From DASVDK01 sp036381125 [NCBI: Thermodesulfobacteriota bacterium] (GTDB lineage: Bacteria > DASVDK01), in assembly GCA_036381125.1 (NCBI GenBank), contig DASVDK010000190.1, positions 1 through 11,041 on the forward strand: a stretch of 11,041 nt of DNA, read 5' to 3'. The notes beneath the pieces were generated by a model, which was given only the letters and a program-made list of their open reading frames with translations, made no database searches and was not told where the DNA came from. Position 1 is the first letter of the stretch. Every line of letters begins with the position of its first letter. Below, one piece after another: positions 1 through 5,900 of the stretch. A program made the position numbers and the translations under genes.

Positions 1-1
1 T

Positions 2-25
2 GGAAAATGGAAAGACCTGACCCCG
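2..25 (+). repeat. Copy 1 of a 24-bp inverted repeat (REP-like motif)
   Basis: This copy carries the core GGAAAGACCTGACCCC and matches the reverse complement of bases 1759-1782 at 23 of 24 positions (T here at base 8, C there). The two copies enclose mvaB and the LOG-family gene. A short palindrome, CCGGCGACGCCGG at 31-43, lies just inside this copy. From memory, GGGGTCAGGTCTT-type motifs are dispersed in many environmental proteobacterial genomes, often near REP-associated tyrosine transposases. That link is an inference, because no transposase lies in the window. The left flank is beyond the window edge. Confidence 0.7.
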
Positions 26-49
26 GGATGCCGGCGACGCCGGTCTCCG

Positions 50-58
50 TGCTACAGT
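50..58 (+). promoter_or_regulatory. Extended -10 promoter of mvaB, probably leaderless
   Basis: TG-C-TACAGT is an extended -10 element (TG at 50-51, hexamer at 53-58). No good -35 hexamer is seen at 16-18 bp spacing. Transcription would begin around 64-66, which is at the ATG of mvaB itself. The run of G at 61-65 abuts the ATG and is too close to act as a Shine-Dalgarno sequence, so a leaderless mRNA is the simplest reading. Confidence 0.45.
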
Positions 59-65
59 CCGGGGG

Positions 66-998
66 ATGAGCCGGTATCCTGCGTGCGTCACCGTCACGGA
101 CGTGGGGCCCCGAGACGGCCTGCAGAACGAGGCCGTCGCCCTGTCGACCGACGACAAGCTCCGGCTGGTCGAAGCGCTGGTGGAGGCCGGCGTCGGGCAC
201 GTCGAGGCCACGTCGTTCGTCCACCCGAAGTGGATCCCGCAGCTCGAGGACGCCGATCGGCTCTTCCCGCGCCTGCCGCGACGTGCGGGGGTCGTCTACA
301 GCGCCCTCGTGCCGAACGATCGCGGCTACGAGCGGGCGCGCGCGGCGGGCTGCGACCACATCGTGGTCTTCCTGTCCGCCTCCGACAGCCACAACAGGGC
401 GAACGTGAACCGCACCACCGAGCAGTCGCTCGACGCGCTCGAGCCGCTCGTCCGGCGCGCGAAGGCCGACGGCGTGCACGTCCAGGCGGCCGTCTCCACC
501 TCCTTCGGCTGCCCGTTCGAGGGGCGCGTGCCCGCCGACCGGGTGCTCGCGGTCGCCGGCCGGCTCGCCGCGGCGGGGGCCGACGCGGTGGGGCTCGCCG
601 ACACGGTGGGCCACGGCAACCCCGCGCAGGTCCGCGACCTCTTCGAGCGCGCCCGCGAGGTCCTGCCGGCCAGGGTGGAGCTGGTGGCGCACTTCCACGA
701 TACGCGCGGCCTGGGGCTCGCCAACGCGCTGGCCGCCCTCGAGGCGGGCGTCACCCACTTCGACGCCTCCATCGCGGGGCTCGGCGGCTGCCCCTACGCG
801 CCGGGGGCGACCGGAAATATCGCCACCGAGGAGCTCGTCTACATGCTCGGCGAGATGGGCATCGAGACGGGCATCGATCTGCCGGCGCTCCTCGAGGCGG
901 CCGAGCTGGCCGACCGGCTCCTGGGGCGCCAGGCGCCCGGCCGGCTGCGGCGCGCCCTGCGGGCGGCGCGTAGCACGCCCCACGCGACCGCGTCCTGA
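66..998 (+). CDS. mvaB: Hydroxymethylglutaryl-CoA lyase
   Basis: This enzyme cleaves (S)-3-hydroxy-3-methylglutaryl-CoA to acetyl-CoA and acetoacetate, the last step of leucine breakdown, in the cytoplasm. The 310-residue protein is the usual length for bacterial HMG-CoA lyases and forms a single HMGL-like TIM barrel. Visible family signatures are DVGPRDGLQNE (residues 12-22, with the catalytic Arg16 and metal-binding Asp17), the metal-binding His209 and His211 in AHFHDT, and GLGGCPYAPGATGN (238-251), which holds the active-site Cys242 and metal-ligand Asn251. All catalytic residues known for the family are present. The ATG at 66 is preferred because the -10 box lies immediately upstream. The rest of the leucine pathway is not in this window, and the downstream LOG-family gene has its own promoter, so this looks monocistronic. 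The related enzyme isopropylmalate synthase is excluded by the C-terminal GGCPYA loop. Confidence 0.95.
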   Translation: MSRYPACVTVTDVGPRDGLQNEAVALSTDDKLRLVEALVEAGVGHVEATSFVHPKWIPQLEDADRLFPRLPRRAGVVYSALVPNDRGYERARAAGCDHIVVFLSASDSHNRANVNRTTEQSLDALEPLVRRAKADGVHVQAAVSTSFGCPFEGRVPADRVLAVAGRLAAAGADAVGLADTVGHGNPAQVRDLFERAREVLPARVELVAHFHDTRGLGLANALAALEAGVTHFDASIAGLGGCPYAPGATGNIATEELVYMLGEMGIETGIDLPALLEAAELADRLLGRQAPGRLRRALRAARSTPHATAS

Positions 999-1012
999 TC
1001 CCCACGGTCGGA

Positions 1013-1042
1013 TTGACACGCGCGCGGCGCCGGGGATATAGT
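1013..1042 (+). promoter_or_regulatory. Consensus sigma70 promoter for the LOG-family gene
   Basis: A perfect -35 TTGACA (1013-1018) is followed after 18 bp by TATAGT (1037-1042), one mismatch from the -10 consensus. This is the strongest promoter in the window. It sits 15 bases after the mvaB stop and predicts a start near 1049, giving an unusually long leader (about 79 nt) for this window. Confidence 0.8.
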
Positions 1043-1050
1043 CCCGCGCT

Positions 1051-1085
1051 CTCGCCGGCTCGGCGGCAGGAGCCGTGCCGGCGGG
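1051..1085 (+). other. Stable hairpin at the 5' end of the LOG-family mRNA leader
   Basis: Bases 1051-1064 pair with 1072-1085: an outer stem closed by GCCGGC on both arms, one T-T mismatch (1060/1076), an inner CGGC/GCCG stem, and the loop GGCAGGA. It begins within a few bases of the predicted transcription start, so it would cap the 5' end of the transcript. It may stabilise the mRNA or affect initiation. No known riboswitch class is recognised. Confidence 0.45.
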
Positions 1086-1127
1086 CCCACGCGTGGCTGG
1101 TGCACGACGGAACGGAAAGCGACTGAG

Positions 1128-1733
1128 GTGACCATTCGAAGCATCTGTGTGTTCTGCGGGTCCATGCCGGGGGGCGATCCGGCCTTCGGTGAGGCGATCG
1201 CCGCCTTCGGCGGCGAGCTGGCGCGGCGCCGCATGCGTCTCGTCTACGGCGGCGGCAAGGTCGGACTCATGGGGCGCGTGGCCGACGCGGCCCTCTCGGC
1301 GGGCGGGGAAGTCCTCGGCGTCATCCCCGACGCGCTCCTCCAGCGAGAGATCGGCCACGGCGGCGTCACCGAGCTGCGCGTGGTGAGCACCATGCACGAG
1401 CGCAAGGCGCTCATGTTCGAGCAGAGCGACGCCTTCGTCGTCTTCCCCGGCGGCTACGGCACGCTCGACGAGCTGTTCGAGATCACCACGTGGCGGCAGC
1501 TCGGGCTGCACGCGAAGCCGATCGTCCTCGTCAACGTGAACCGGGCGTTCGACCCGCTGGTGACGCTGGTCGAGCGGATGGCGGAGAACGGGTTCGTGCG
1601 GCCGCAGCACCGGCGGCTCATCGAGGTCGTGCCCGACGTGCCGAGCTGCTTCGCCTTCCTCGAGCGCTATCGCCCGGAGCCGACCCCGCCGATCAGCTGG
1701 GTGGTGCCGAGCGGCAACGGCGTCGGATCCTGA
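1128..1733 (+). CDS. LOG-family protein (TIGR00730), probable nucleoside 5'-monophosphate phosphoribohydrolase
   Basis: Members of this Rossmann-fold family hydrolyse the N-glycosidic bond of nucleoside monophosphates. The plant LOG enzymes activate cytokinins this way, and bacterial members act on AMP or related nucleotides. The 201-residue protein starts with the typical ICVFCGS (6-12), then has GGGKVGLMG (41-49), MHERK (89-93) and the defining PGGYGTLDE (107-115). The conserved Arg92 and Glu115 serve catalysis in the family. GTG at 1128 is chosen because family members begin a few residues before CVFCGS, and GGAAAG lies about eight bases upstream. Older annotations call this family lysine decarboxylase, which is not supported biochemically. 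The true substrate cannot be read from the sequence. The C-terminal tail after residue 182 is low-complexity. Confidence 0.9.
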   Translation: MTIRSICVFCGSMPGGDPAFGEAIAAFGGELARRRMRLVYGGGKVGLMGRVADAALSAGGEVLGVIPDALLQREIGHGGVTELRVVSTMHERKALMFEQSDAFVVFPGGYGTLDELFEITTWRQLGLHAKPIVLVNVNRAFDPLVTLVERMAENGFVRPQHRRLIEVVPDVPSCFAFLERYRPEPTPPISWVVPSGNGVGS

Positions 1734-1758
1734 CCGGACGGGAGCCTGAGCGCGACAA

Positions 1759-1782
1759 CGGGGTCAGGTCTTTCCGTTTTCC
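1759..1782 (-). repeat. Copy 2 of the 24-bp inverted repeat
   Basis: This copy reads GGGGTCAGGTCTTTCC on the plus strand and is the inverse of the copy at 2-25 (23 of 24 matches). It lies in the 75-base gap between the convergent LOG-family and pentad-protein genes, next to an 18-bp palindrome at 1788-1805. A short motif next to a palindrome is a REP-like arrangement. Conservation in a non-coding gap argues for a mobile or dispersed repeat rather than chance. Confidence 0.7.
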
Positions 1783-1787
1783 CGGCG

Positions 1788-1805
1788 TGCCGCGCCGGCG
1801 CGGCA
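1788..1805. terminator. Perfect 18-bp palindrome between convergent genes, possible bidirectional terminator
   Basis: TGCCGCGCCGGCGCGGCA is its own reverse complement and can form a 7-bp stem with a CCGG loop on either strand. It sits between the 3' ends of the LOG-family gene (stop 1731-1733) and the pentad-protein gene (stop 1809-1811), which fits a shared terminator. Neither side has a T-tract, so intrinsic termination is unproven. It could equally be the palindromic part of the adjacent repeat. Confidence 0.4.
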
Positions 1806-1808
1806 GCG

Positions 1809-2201
1809 TCAACGCCCGACCCCTTCCTCCTCGACGACGAGCTGCCGCACCCGGAGCCGGCCCACCTCGAGGTCGCCCACCCTGAGCTGGCCCACCTCGA
1901 GCCGCCGGACGCGCGCGCGGCCCACCGCGAGGGCGCCGATCGCCACGGCCCCGAACGCGATGGCGCCGAGCGCGACGGCGGCCACGGCCACGGCGCCGAT
2001 GCCGACGGCCCCGGTGCCGGCGAGCCCCAGGGCCTGCGCGGGCACCACCTCGGCCGGCCGCGAGGGCGGGCGCCAGCCTTCCGGAACGGGCCCGTAGCCC
2101 TCCGCGCCCAGCACGACGACCTCCCCGCGTTCGCCCTCCTCGTCCCGCGAGCCCATCCGGCCGACGAGGCGATTCCAGAGTCGGTTCCCGGTATCCGTCA
2201 C
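1809..2201 (-). CDS. Small pentad-repeat protein of unknown function
   Basis: I do not recognise a named family for this 130-residue protein. Its first 60 residues are charged and proline-rich. From residue 64 to 123 it is a run of about twelve five-residue units of the form G/A-x-V/L/I-x-V/I/L, for example GAVAV, GALAV and GQLRV. The first six units are almost wholly G, A, V and I, and the last six carry Arg, Glu, Asp or Gln. Such a period resembles the right-handed quadrilateral beta-helix of pentapeptide-repeat proteins, here about three turns. The hydrophobic half (64-93) could alternatively insert in a membrane. GTG at 2201 is chosen because GGGAG lies seven bases upstream and it starts one base after the stop of the YyaL-type gene, which implies translational coupling. 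A role linked to that protein is an inference. Confidence 0.7.
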   Translation of the reverse strand: MTDTGNRLWNRLVGRMGSRDEEGERGEVVVLGAEGYGPVPEGWRPPSRPAEVVPAQALGLAGTGAVGIGAVAVAAVALGAIAFGAVAIGALAVGRARVRRLEVGQLRVGDLEVGRLRVRQLVVEEEGVGR

Positions 2202-2202
2202 G

Positions 2203-4323
2203 TCACGATCTCCCGAAGCGTTCGATGAGCTGCGGTAGCGCGGCCGGATCGGTGACCGGGGGCGCGCACTGCACGCCGGCGCAGACGAAGGCCGTCGGCC
2301 CGGTCGCGGTCGCCACCATTCCCTGCACGGCCGCGGGGAGCCGGCCGATCTCGCCGGCGCCGCCCCCAGGGTGCACCACGGTCACCACCGTGCCGGGCCG
2401 TGTGGCGCCGAGCGCCGCGAGGTGGAGCCGTTCGGTCGCCGCGCCGCGCGGCCCGACGATCACCACGTGCGCCGGCTCGTCGAGCCACTCGTCGACGGCG
2501 AGGACATAGGTGGCCGCCATGAGGCCGTGGCTGCGCGCCGACCCGGCGAAGGCGGCGAGCGTCCGCTCGGCCTTCTCCCGATAGCCGGGCGCGCTCGTGT
2601 GGTGCCCGAGCCTGACCAGGACGCGGGCGAGCACCGCGTTGGCCGCCGGGCTCGGCGCGTCGGCGAACGGTTTCGCGGCAAGCGCCGCGACGCCGGGTCT
2701 GGGCGACGCCTGGGCCGACGGGCTCGCGTCGCGCGCCACGTCGTAGCACCCGCCGCCGGCCTCGTCCCAGTACCGGGCGAGGACGTGGCTGGTGAGCGCC
2801 TCGGCGGCCGCGAGGAATCGCGCCTCGCCGGTGGTCTCGTACGCCCGCACCGCCGCCCACGCGACCTGCACCTGGTCGTCGAGGAACCCCTCGTGCAGGC
2901 CGCCCTCCGGCGTCAGCAGATGGTAGAGGCCGCCGTCCGGCGCACGGCCCTCGGCGAGGAGGCGGTCGAGCGTCTTCACGGCGAAGTCGCGGCAGTCCCG
3001 CCGGCCGAGGTGCGCCCAGGCGTCGAGGTAGGCCGCGGCCATCATCCCGTTCCAGGAGACGATGATCGACGTGTCGATGTAGGGCGCCTTGCGCGCCTGC
3101 CTGGCGGCGAAGAGCTTGCGCGCCCCCGAGTCGAGGAGACGGCGCACCTCGTCCTCCGGTCTGCCGAGGCGGGCCGCGACGTCGGCCGGCTCCATGGCGA
3201 GGAAGAGGACGTTGCGCGACGGGTCGAGGTGCATCTCGCCGCGCGGGTGGATGTCGTAGCGGAGCTGGCAGGCGGCGAACTCCTCGGGCGTCAGCGCCGC
3301 CTGCGCCTCCTCGACCGTCCAGGTGAAGTAGTCGCCGTCGTCGTCCGTGCCGACGTCGGCGTCCTGGCTCGCGTAGAAGCCGCCGCGGTCGCGGTCGCTC
3401 CCCTCGCGATCGTAGTAGCCGACGATCGAGTCGGCCACCTGGCGGAAGAACGCCTCCCCCGTGAGGTGCGCGGCCTCCGCGTACACCGACAGGAGCGACG
3501 CGTTGTCGTAGAGCATCTTCTCGAAGTGCGGCACGATCCACCGCTCGTCCACCGAGTACCGGTGGAAGCCGCCGCCGAGCTGGTCGTAGACGCCGCCGCG
3601 CGCCATCTTCTCGAGCGTCGACGTGGCGACGGTCCGCATCCAGGCCTCCCCCGTGAGCGCCGCGCGGCGCAGGTAGAGCGCGAGGGCGCCGGGGTGGAAG
3701 AACTTGGGCTGGCGGCCGAACCCGCCGTAGGCGACGTCGTAGAGGTACCGGATGTCGTTGACCACGCCGTCCACGAGGTCCGTCGAGACCGTCCCCGGCT
3801 GCTCGGCGCTGCGGAGATGCTCGCCGATGGCGCGGAACACCTCGTCGGCCTGCGCCTCGGCGCGGGCGCGCTGGGTGCGGTAGAAGTCCGCCGCCGCCCG
3901 CAGGACGGTGCGGAATCCGGGGCGGCCGTGCATGTCGGTGGGCGGGAAGTAGGTGCCCCCGTAGAACACCTTGCCGTCGGGCGTGAGGAACGCCGTGAGC
4001 GGCCACCCCCCCTGCTGCGCGATCGCCTGGACGGCCACCTGGTAGCGGCTGTCGATGTCGGGACGCTCGTCGCGGTCGACCTTGATGGCGACGAAGTGCT
4101 CGTTGATGAGGCGGGCGGTCTCGGGGTCGTCGTACGACTCGCGGTCGATGACGTGGCACCAGTGGCACCAGACGGCGCCGATGTCGAGCAGGACCGGGCG
4201 GTCCTCCGCCCTCGCACGGGCGAAGGCCTCCTCGCCCCACGGGTACCAGTGGACCGGCTGGTGGGCGGCGGACCTGAGGTAGGGACTCGTCTGCGTCGCG
4301 AGGCGGTTCGTCGTCTCGGGCAT
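2203..4323 (-). CDS. YyaL-type thioredoxin-domain protein (DUF255/COG1331)
   Basis: The 706-residue protein has the two-part family architecture. Residues about 5-165 form a thioredoxin-like domain (Thioredox_DsbH) with SPYLRSAAHQPVHWYPWG (13-30) and the redox motif CHWC (Cys53, Cys56) in VWCHWCHVIDRESY. It continues with QGGWPLTAFLTPDGK. The remainder resembles an alpha/alpha-barrel of the six-hairpin glycosidase type. Length is normal for the family (about 650-700). Bacterial homologues are poorly characterised, and the mammalian relative is spermatogenesis-associated protein 20. No signal peptide is seen, so it is probably cytoplasmic. The ATG at 4323 has GAGGAG about eight bases upstream. 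It is divergent from the SDR gene across 70 bases and is followed one base after its stop by the pentad protein. The name is secure; the biochemical role is unknown. Confidence 0.93.
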   Translation of the reverse strand: MPETTNRLATQTSPYLRSAAHQPVHWYPWGEEAFARARAEDRPVLLDIGAVWCHWCHVIDRESYDDPETARLINEHFVAIKVDRDERPDIDSRYQVAVQAIAQQGGWPLTAFLTPDGKVFYGGTYFPPTDMHGRPGFRTVLRAAADFYRTQRARAEAQADEVFRAIGEHLRSAEQPGTVSTDLVDGVVNDIRYLYDVAYGGFGRQPKFFHPGALALYLRRAALTGEAWMRTVATSTLEKMARGGVYDQLGGGFHRYSVDERWIVPHFEKMLYDNASLLSVYAEAAHLTGEAFFRQVADSIVGYYDREGSDRDRGGFYASQDADVGTDDDGDYFTWTVEEAQAALTPEEFAACQLRYDIHPRGEMHLDPSRNVLFLAMEPADVAARLGRPEDEVRRLLDSGARKLFAARQARKAPYIDTSIIVSWNGMMAAAYLDAWAHLGRRDCRDFAVKTLDRLLAEGRAPDGGLYHLLTPEGGLHEGFLDDQVQVAWAAVRAYETTGEARFLAAAEALTSHVLARYWDEAGGGCYDVARDASPSAQASPRPGVAALAAKPFADAPSPAANAVLARVLVRLGHHTSAPGYREKAERTLAAFAGSARSHGLMAATYVLAVDEWLDEPAHVVIVGPRGAATERLHLAALGATRPGTVVTVVHPGGGAGEIGRLPAAVQGMVATATGPTAFVCAGVQCAPPVTDPAALPQLIERFGRS

Positions 4324-4347
4324 GGGCGGCTCCTCGCCAAAGCGTGC

Positions 4348-4356
4348 ATGCTAGCA
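4348..4356 (-). promoter_or_regulatory. Extended -10 promoter for the YyaL-type gene
   Basis: On the minus strand the sequence reads TG-C-TAGCAT, an extended -10 element with the hexamer at 4353-4348. It predicts a start near 4341 and a leader of about 18 nt containing the Shine-Dalgarno GAGGAG. No clear -35 is visible. An inverted repeat GCGTGC/GCACGC (4342-4347 and 4354-4359) brackets this -10 and could be an operator. Confidence 0.4.
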
Positions 4357-4360
4357 CGCG

Positions 4361-4369
4361 TGTTACGAT
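4361..4369 (+). promoter_or_regulatory. Extended -10 promoter for the SDR gene
   Basis: TG-T-TACGAT (hexamer 4364-4369) is an extended -10 element. The predicted start near 4376 leaves a leader of about 18 nt that holds the Shine-Dalgarno GGGAGGGGG at 4381-4389. It is only a few bases from the divergent promoter of the YyaL-type gene, so the two promoters probably compete or share regulation. Confidence 0.4.
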
Positions 4370-4393
4370 GGCCCGCGATCGGGAGGGGGACGG

Positions 4394-5185
4394 ATGGACC
4401 TCGGACTCAAGGGCAAGGTAGCCGTGGTGGCGGGCGCGTCGAAGGGGATGGGGCGGGCGATCGCTCGGGGGCTCGCCGCCGAGGGGGCGGCGGTCGCCCT
4501 CCTCGCGCGCGATCCGGCCACGCTCGAGCGTGCCGCCTCGGACGTCGCGCGGGCCACCGGGTCGAGCACGCTGCCGCTGCCGACCGACGTGACGCGGCGC
4601 GACCAGATCGAGCGTGCCGTTGCCGCCACGCTCGAGCGCTTCGGTCGCCTCGACATCCTCGTCACCAACGGCGGCGGACCGCCCCCCGGGACGTTCGAGA
4701 CCGCGACGGACGAGCAGTGGCAGGCGGCCTTCGAGCTGAACCTGCTCTCGACGGTCCGGCTGATCCGCGCGGCGCTGCCCCACCTCGCGCGCTCGGGCGC
4801 GGGCCGGATCGTCAACGTGCAGTCCACCTCCATCAAGCAGCCGATCCCCGGGCTCATGCTCTCGAACGGGATCCGCCCCGGCGTGCAGGGCCTCGCGCGG
4901 ACGCTGGCCGACGAGATCGCCCGCAGGGGCGTCACGATCAACACCGTCTGCCCGGGGCGCATCAAGACCGACCGCTTCGAGTCGCTCCTCGCAAGCCGGA
5001 TGAAGGCCTGGGGCGTCTCGCGCGAGGAGGCGCTGCGGCGCGAGGAGGAGACGATCCCGATGGGCTACGCCGGCGAGCCCGAGGACGTCGCGCACGTGGT
5101 CGTCTTCCTCTGCTCGGACCGGGCGCGCTACGTGACCGGCCAGTCCATTGCCGTGGACGGCGGCGTCACCCGGGGCTCCTATTGA
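4394..5185 (+). CDS. SDR-family oxidoreductase-like protein with altered catalytic residues
   Basis: This 263-residue protein has the classical SDR Rossmann fold: GASKGMGR cofactor motif at 14-21, TNGGGPPPG (91-99) in place of NNAG, DVTRR near 65, and CPGRIKTDR (186-194) after the active-site region. The usual YxxxK pair is absent. By alignment to YSASK, the positions read Ser157 and Arg161 in LSNGIRPGV. Ser144 (QSTS) retains the serine position. This matches the 3-oxoacyl-ACP-reductase-like SDR subgroup that I recall as lacking the standard tetrad, so the change is a subfamily trait and not decay. Substrate is unknown, and an acyl or 3-oxoacyl compound is only a guess. The ATG at 4394 follows a strong Shine-Dalgarno sequence by about six bases. 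The gene is divergent from the YyaL-type gene and appears monocistronic, with hairpins after its stop. Confidence 0.88.
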   Translation: MDLGLKGKVAVVAGASKGMGRAIARGLAAEGAAVALLARDPATLERAASDVARATGSSTLPLPTDVTRRDQIERAVAATLERFGRLDILVTNGGGPPPGTFETATDEQWQAAFELNLLSTVRLIRAALPHLARSGAGRIVNVQSTSIKQPIPGLMLSNGIRPGVQGLARTLADEIARRGVTINTVCPGRIKTDRFESLLASRMKAWGVSREEALRREEETIPMGYAGEPEDVAHVVVFLCSDRARYVTGQSIAVDGGVTRGSY

Positions 5186-5211
5186 TTCCCCGGCCGCGCG
5201 CCGTCCGCTCC

Positions 5212-5230
5212 GCCGCGGCCGAGCCGCGGC
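5212..5230 (+). other. First of two tandem hairpins after the SDR gene
   Basis: GCCGCGGC (5212-5219) and GCCGCGGC (5223-5230) form a perfect 8-bp stem around a CGA loop. It lies 26 bases after the SDR stop. It may act in termination or mRNA stability; no T-tract follows. Confidence 0.45.
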
Positions 5231-5238
5231 TCCGCTCC

Positions 5239-5257
5239 TCCGGGGCTTCGCCCCGGA
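5239..5257 (+). terminator. Second tandem hairpin, candidate terminator or dispersed palindrome
   Basis: TCCGGGGC, loop TTC, GCCCCGGA forms a perfect 8-bp stem. It sits between the SDR gene and the cobC-like gene, eight bases after the first hairpin. No T-tract follows, so it may be Rho-linked or simply structural. GGGGCTTCGCCCC palindromes recur in many GC-rich genomes, so a dispersed repeat is an alternative. Confidence 0.45.
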
Positions 5258-5291
5258 CCCCGACCACCGGAGCGCGGCCGGGGCCCCCGAG

Positions 5292-5900
5292 GTGATCAGG
5301 CTGATGCTCGTGCGGCACGGTCAGGTGCCGGGCGCGGCCGGCGCCTTCCCGGCGGCCGGCGCGCGCCTCACGGCCGAGGGGCGGGCCGCGGTGTCGGCCC
5401 TCGCGGCCGCGCTGGCCGCGGCCGACGTGCGTCCCGCCGCGCTCTGGACGAGCGACCTGCCGCGAGCCGTCGAGACCGCCGAGCTCCTCGGGGCCGCCCT
5501 CGGCGTGCGGCCGCGGCTCGAGCCGCGGCTGCGCGAGGCCGACCCGGGCGCCTGGAGCGGGCGCACGTCGGCCGCCCTCGCCGCCGAGCGGCCGGCGGAG
5601 GTCTCCGCCTGGCTCGCGAACCTGGCCGGCTACGCGCCGCCGGGAGGGGAGTCGCTGGCCGAGGCGGCCGCGCGCGTGCGCGAGGCGACGGCCGCGCTCC
5701 TCGAGGCGCCGGCAGGGCAAGGCCCCCGCCTGGTCGTGACGCATTCCTGGGCCGTGCGGGTCCTGCTGGCCGACGCGCTCGGCCTGCCGCTCCCTCGCGC
5801 GCTCGCGATCCGCGTGGAGCCGGCGTCGTTGACCCTGCTCGACCGCTACGACGACGGCGTCTGGGCCGTCGGCCCCGTCGGCTGGCGGCCGTGTCTGTAA
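5292..5900 (+). CDS. cobC: Histidine phosphatase, probable alpha-ribazole-5'-phosphate phosphatase (CobC-like)
   Basis: The 202-residue protein is a histidine phosphatase: LVRHGQ (6-11, phospho-acceptor His9 and Arg8), SDLPRA with Arg58, the acid region around Glu82 (READPGAWSG) and the second catalytic His151 in VVTHSWAVR. In cobalamin synthesis CobC removes the phosphate from alpha-ribazole 5'-phosphate or adenosylcobalamin 5'-phosphate. The family alone does not fix this substrate; the 10-base overlap with cobS does. The GTG at 5292 is preferred because the protein then begins MIRLMLVRHG like its relatives. The same frame is open from 5148, but that extension overlaps the SDR gene, crosses two hairpins and shows no conserved motif. 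The Shine-Dalgarno sequence is weak. No clear promoter is visible in 5186-5291. Confidence 0.85.
   Translation: MIRLMLVRHGQVPGAAGAFPAAGARLTAEGRAAVSALAAALAAADVRPAALWTSDLPRAVETAELLGAALGVRPRLEPRLREADPGAWSGRTSAALAAERPAEVSAWLANLAGYAPPGGESLAEAAARVREATAALLEAPAGQGPRLVVTHSWAVRVLLADALGLPLPRALAIRVEPASLTLLDRYDDGVWAVGPVGWRPCL

Noticed and set aside
5148-5291. Longer N-terminus for the cobC-like phosphatase starting inside the SDR gene
   Set aside because: The extension has no conserved residues, passes through two perfect hairpins, and the family starts a few residues before LVRHG.
2198-5295. Very long open frames (over 900 codons) on both strands across the YyaL-type and SDR genes
   Set aside because: They are arginine- and proline-rich shadows produced by GC-rich codons, show no family motifs, and overlap two genes with clear motifs.
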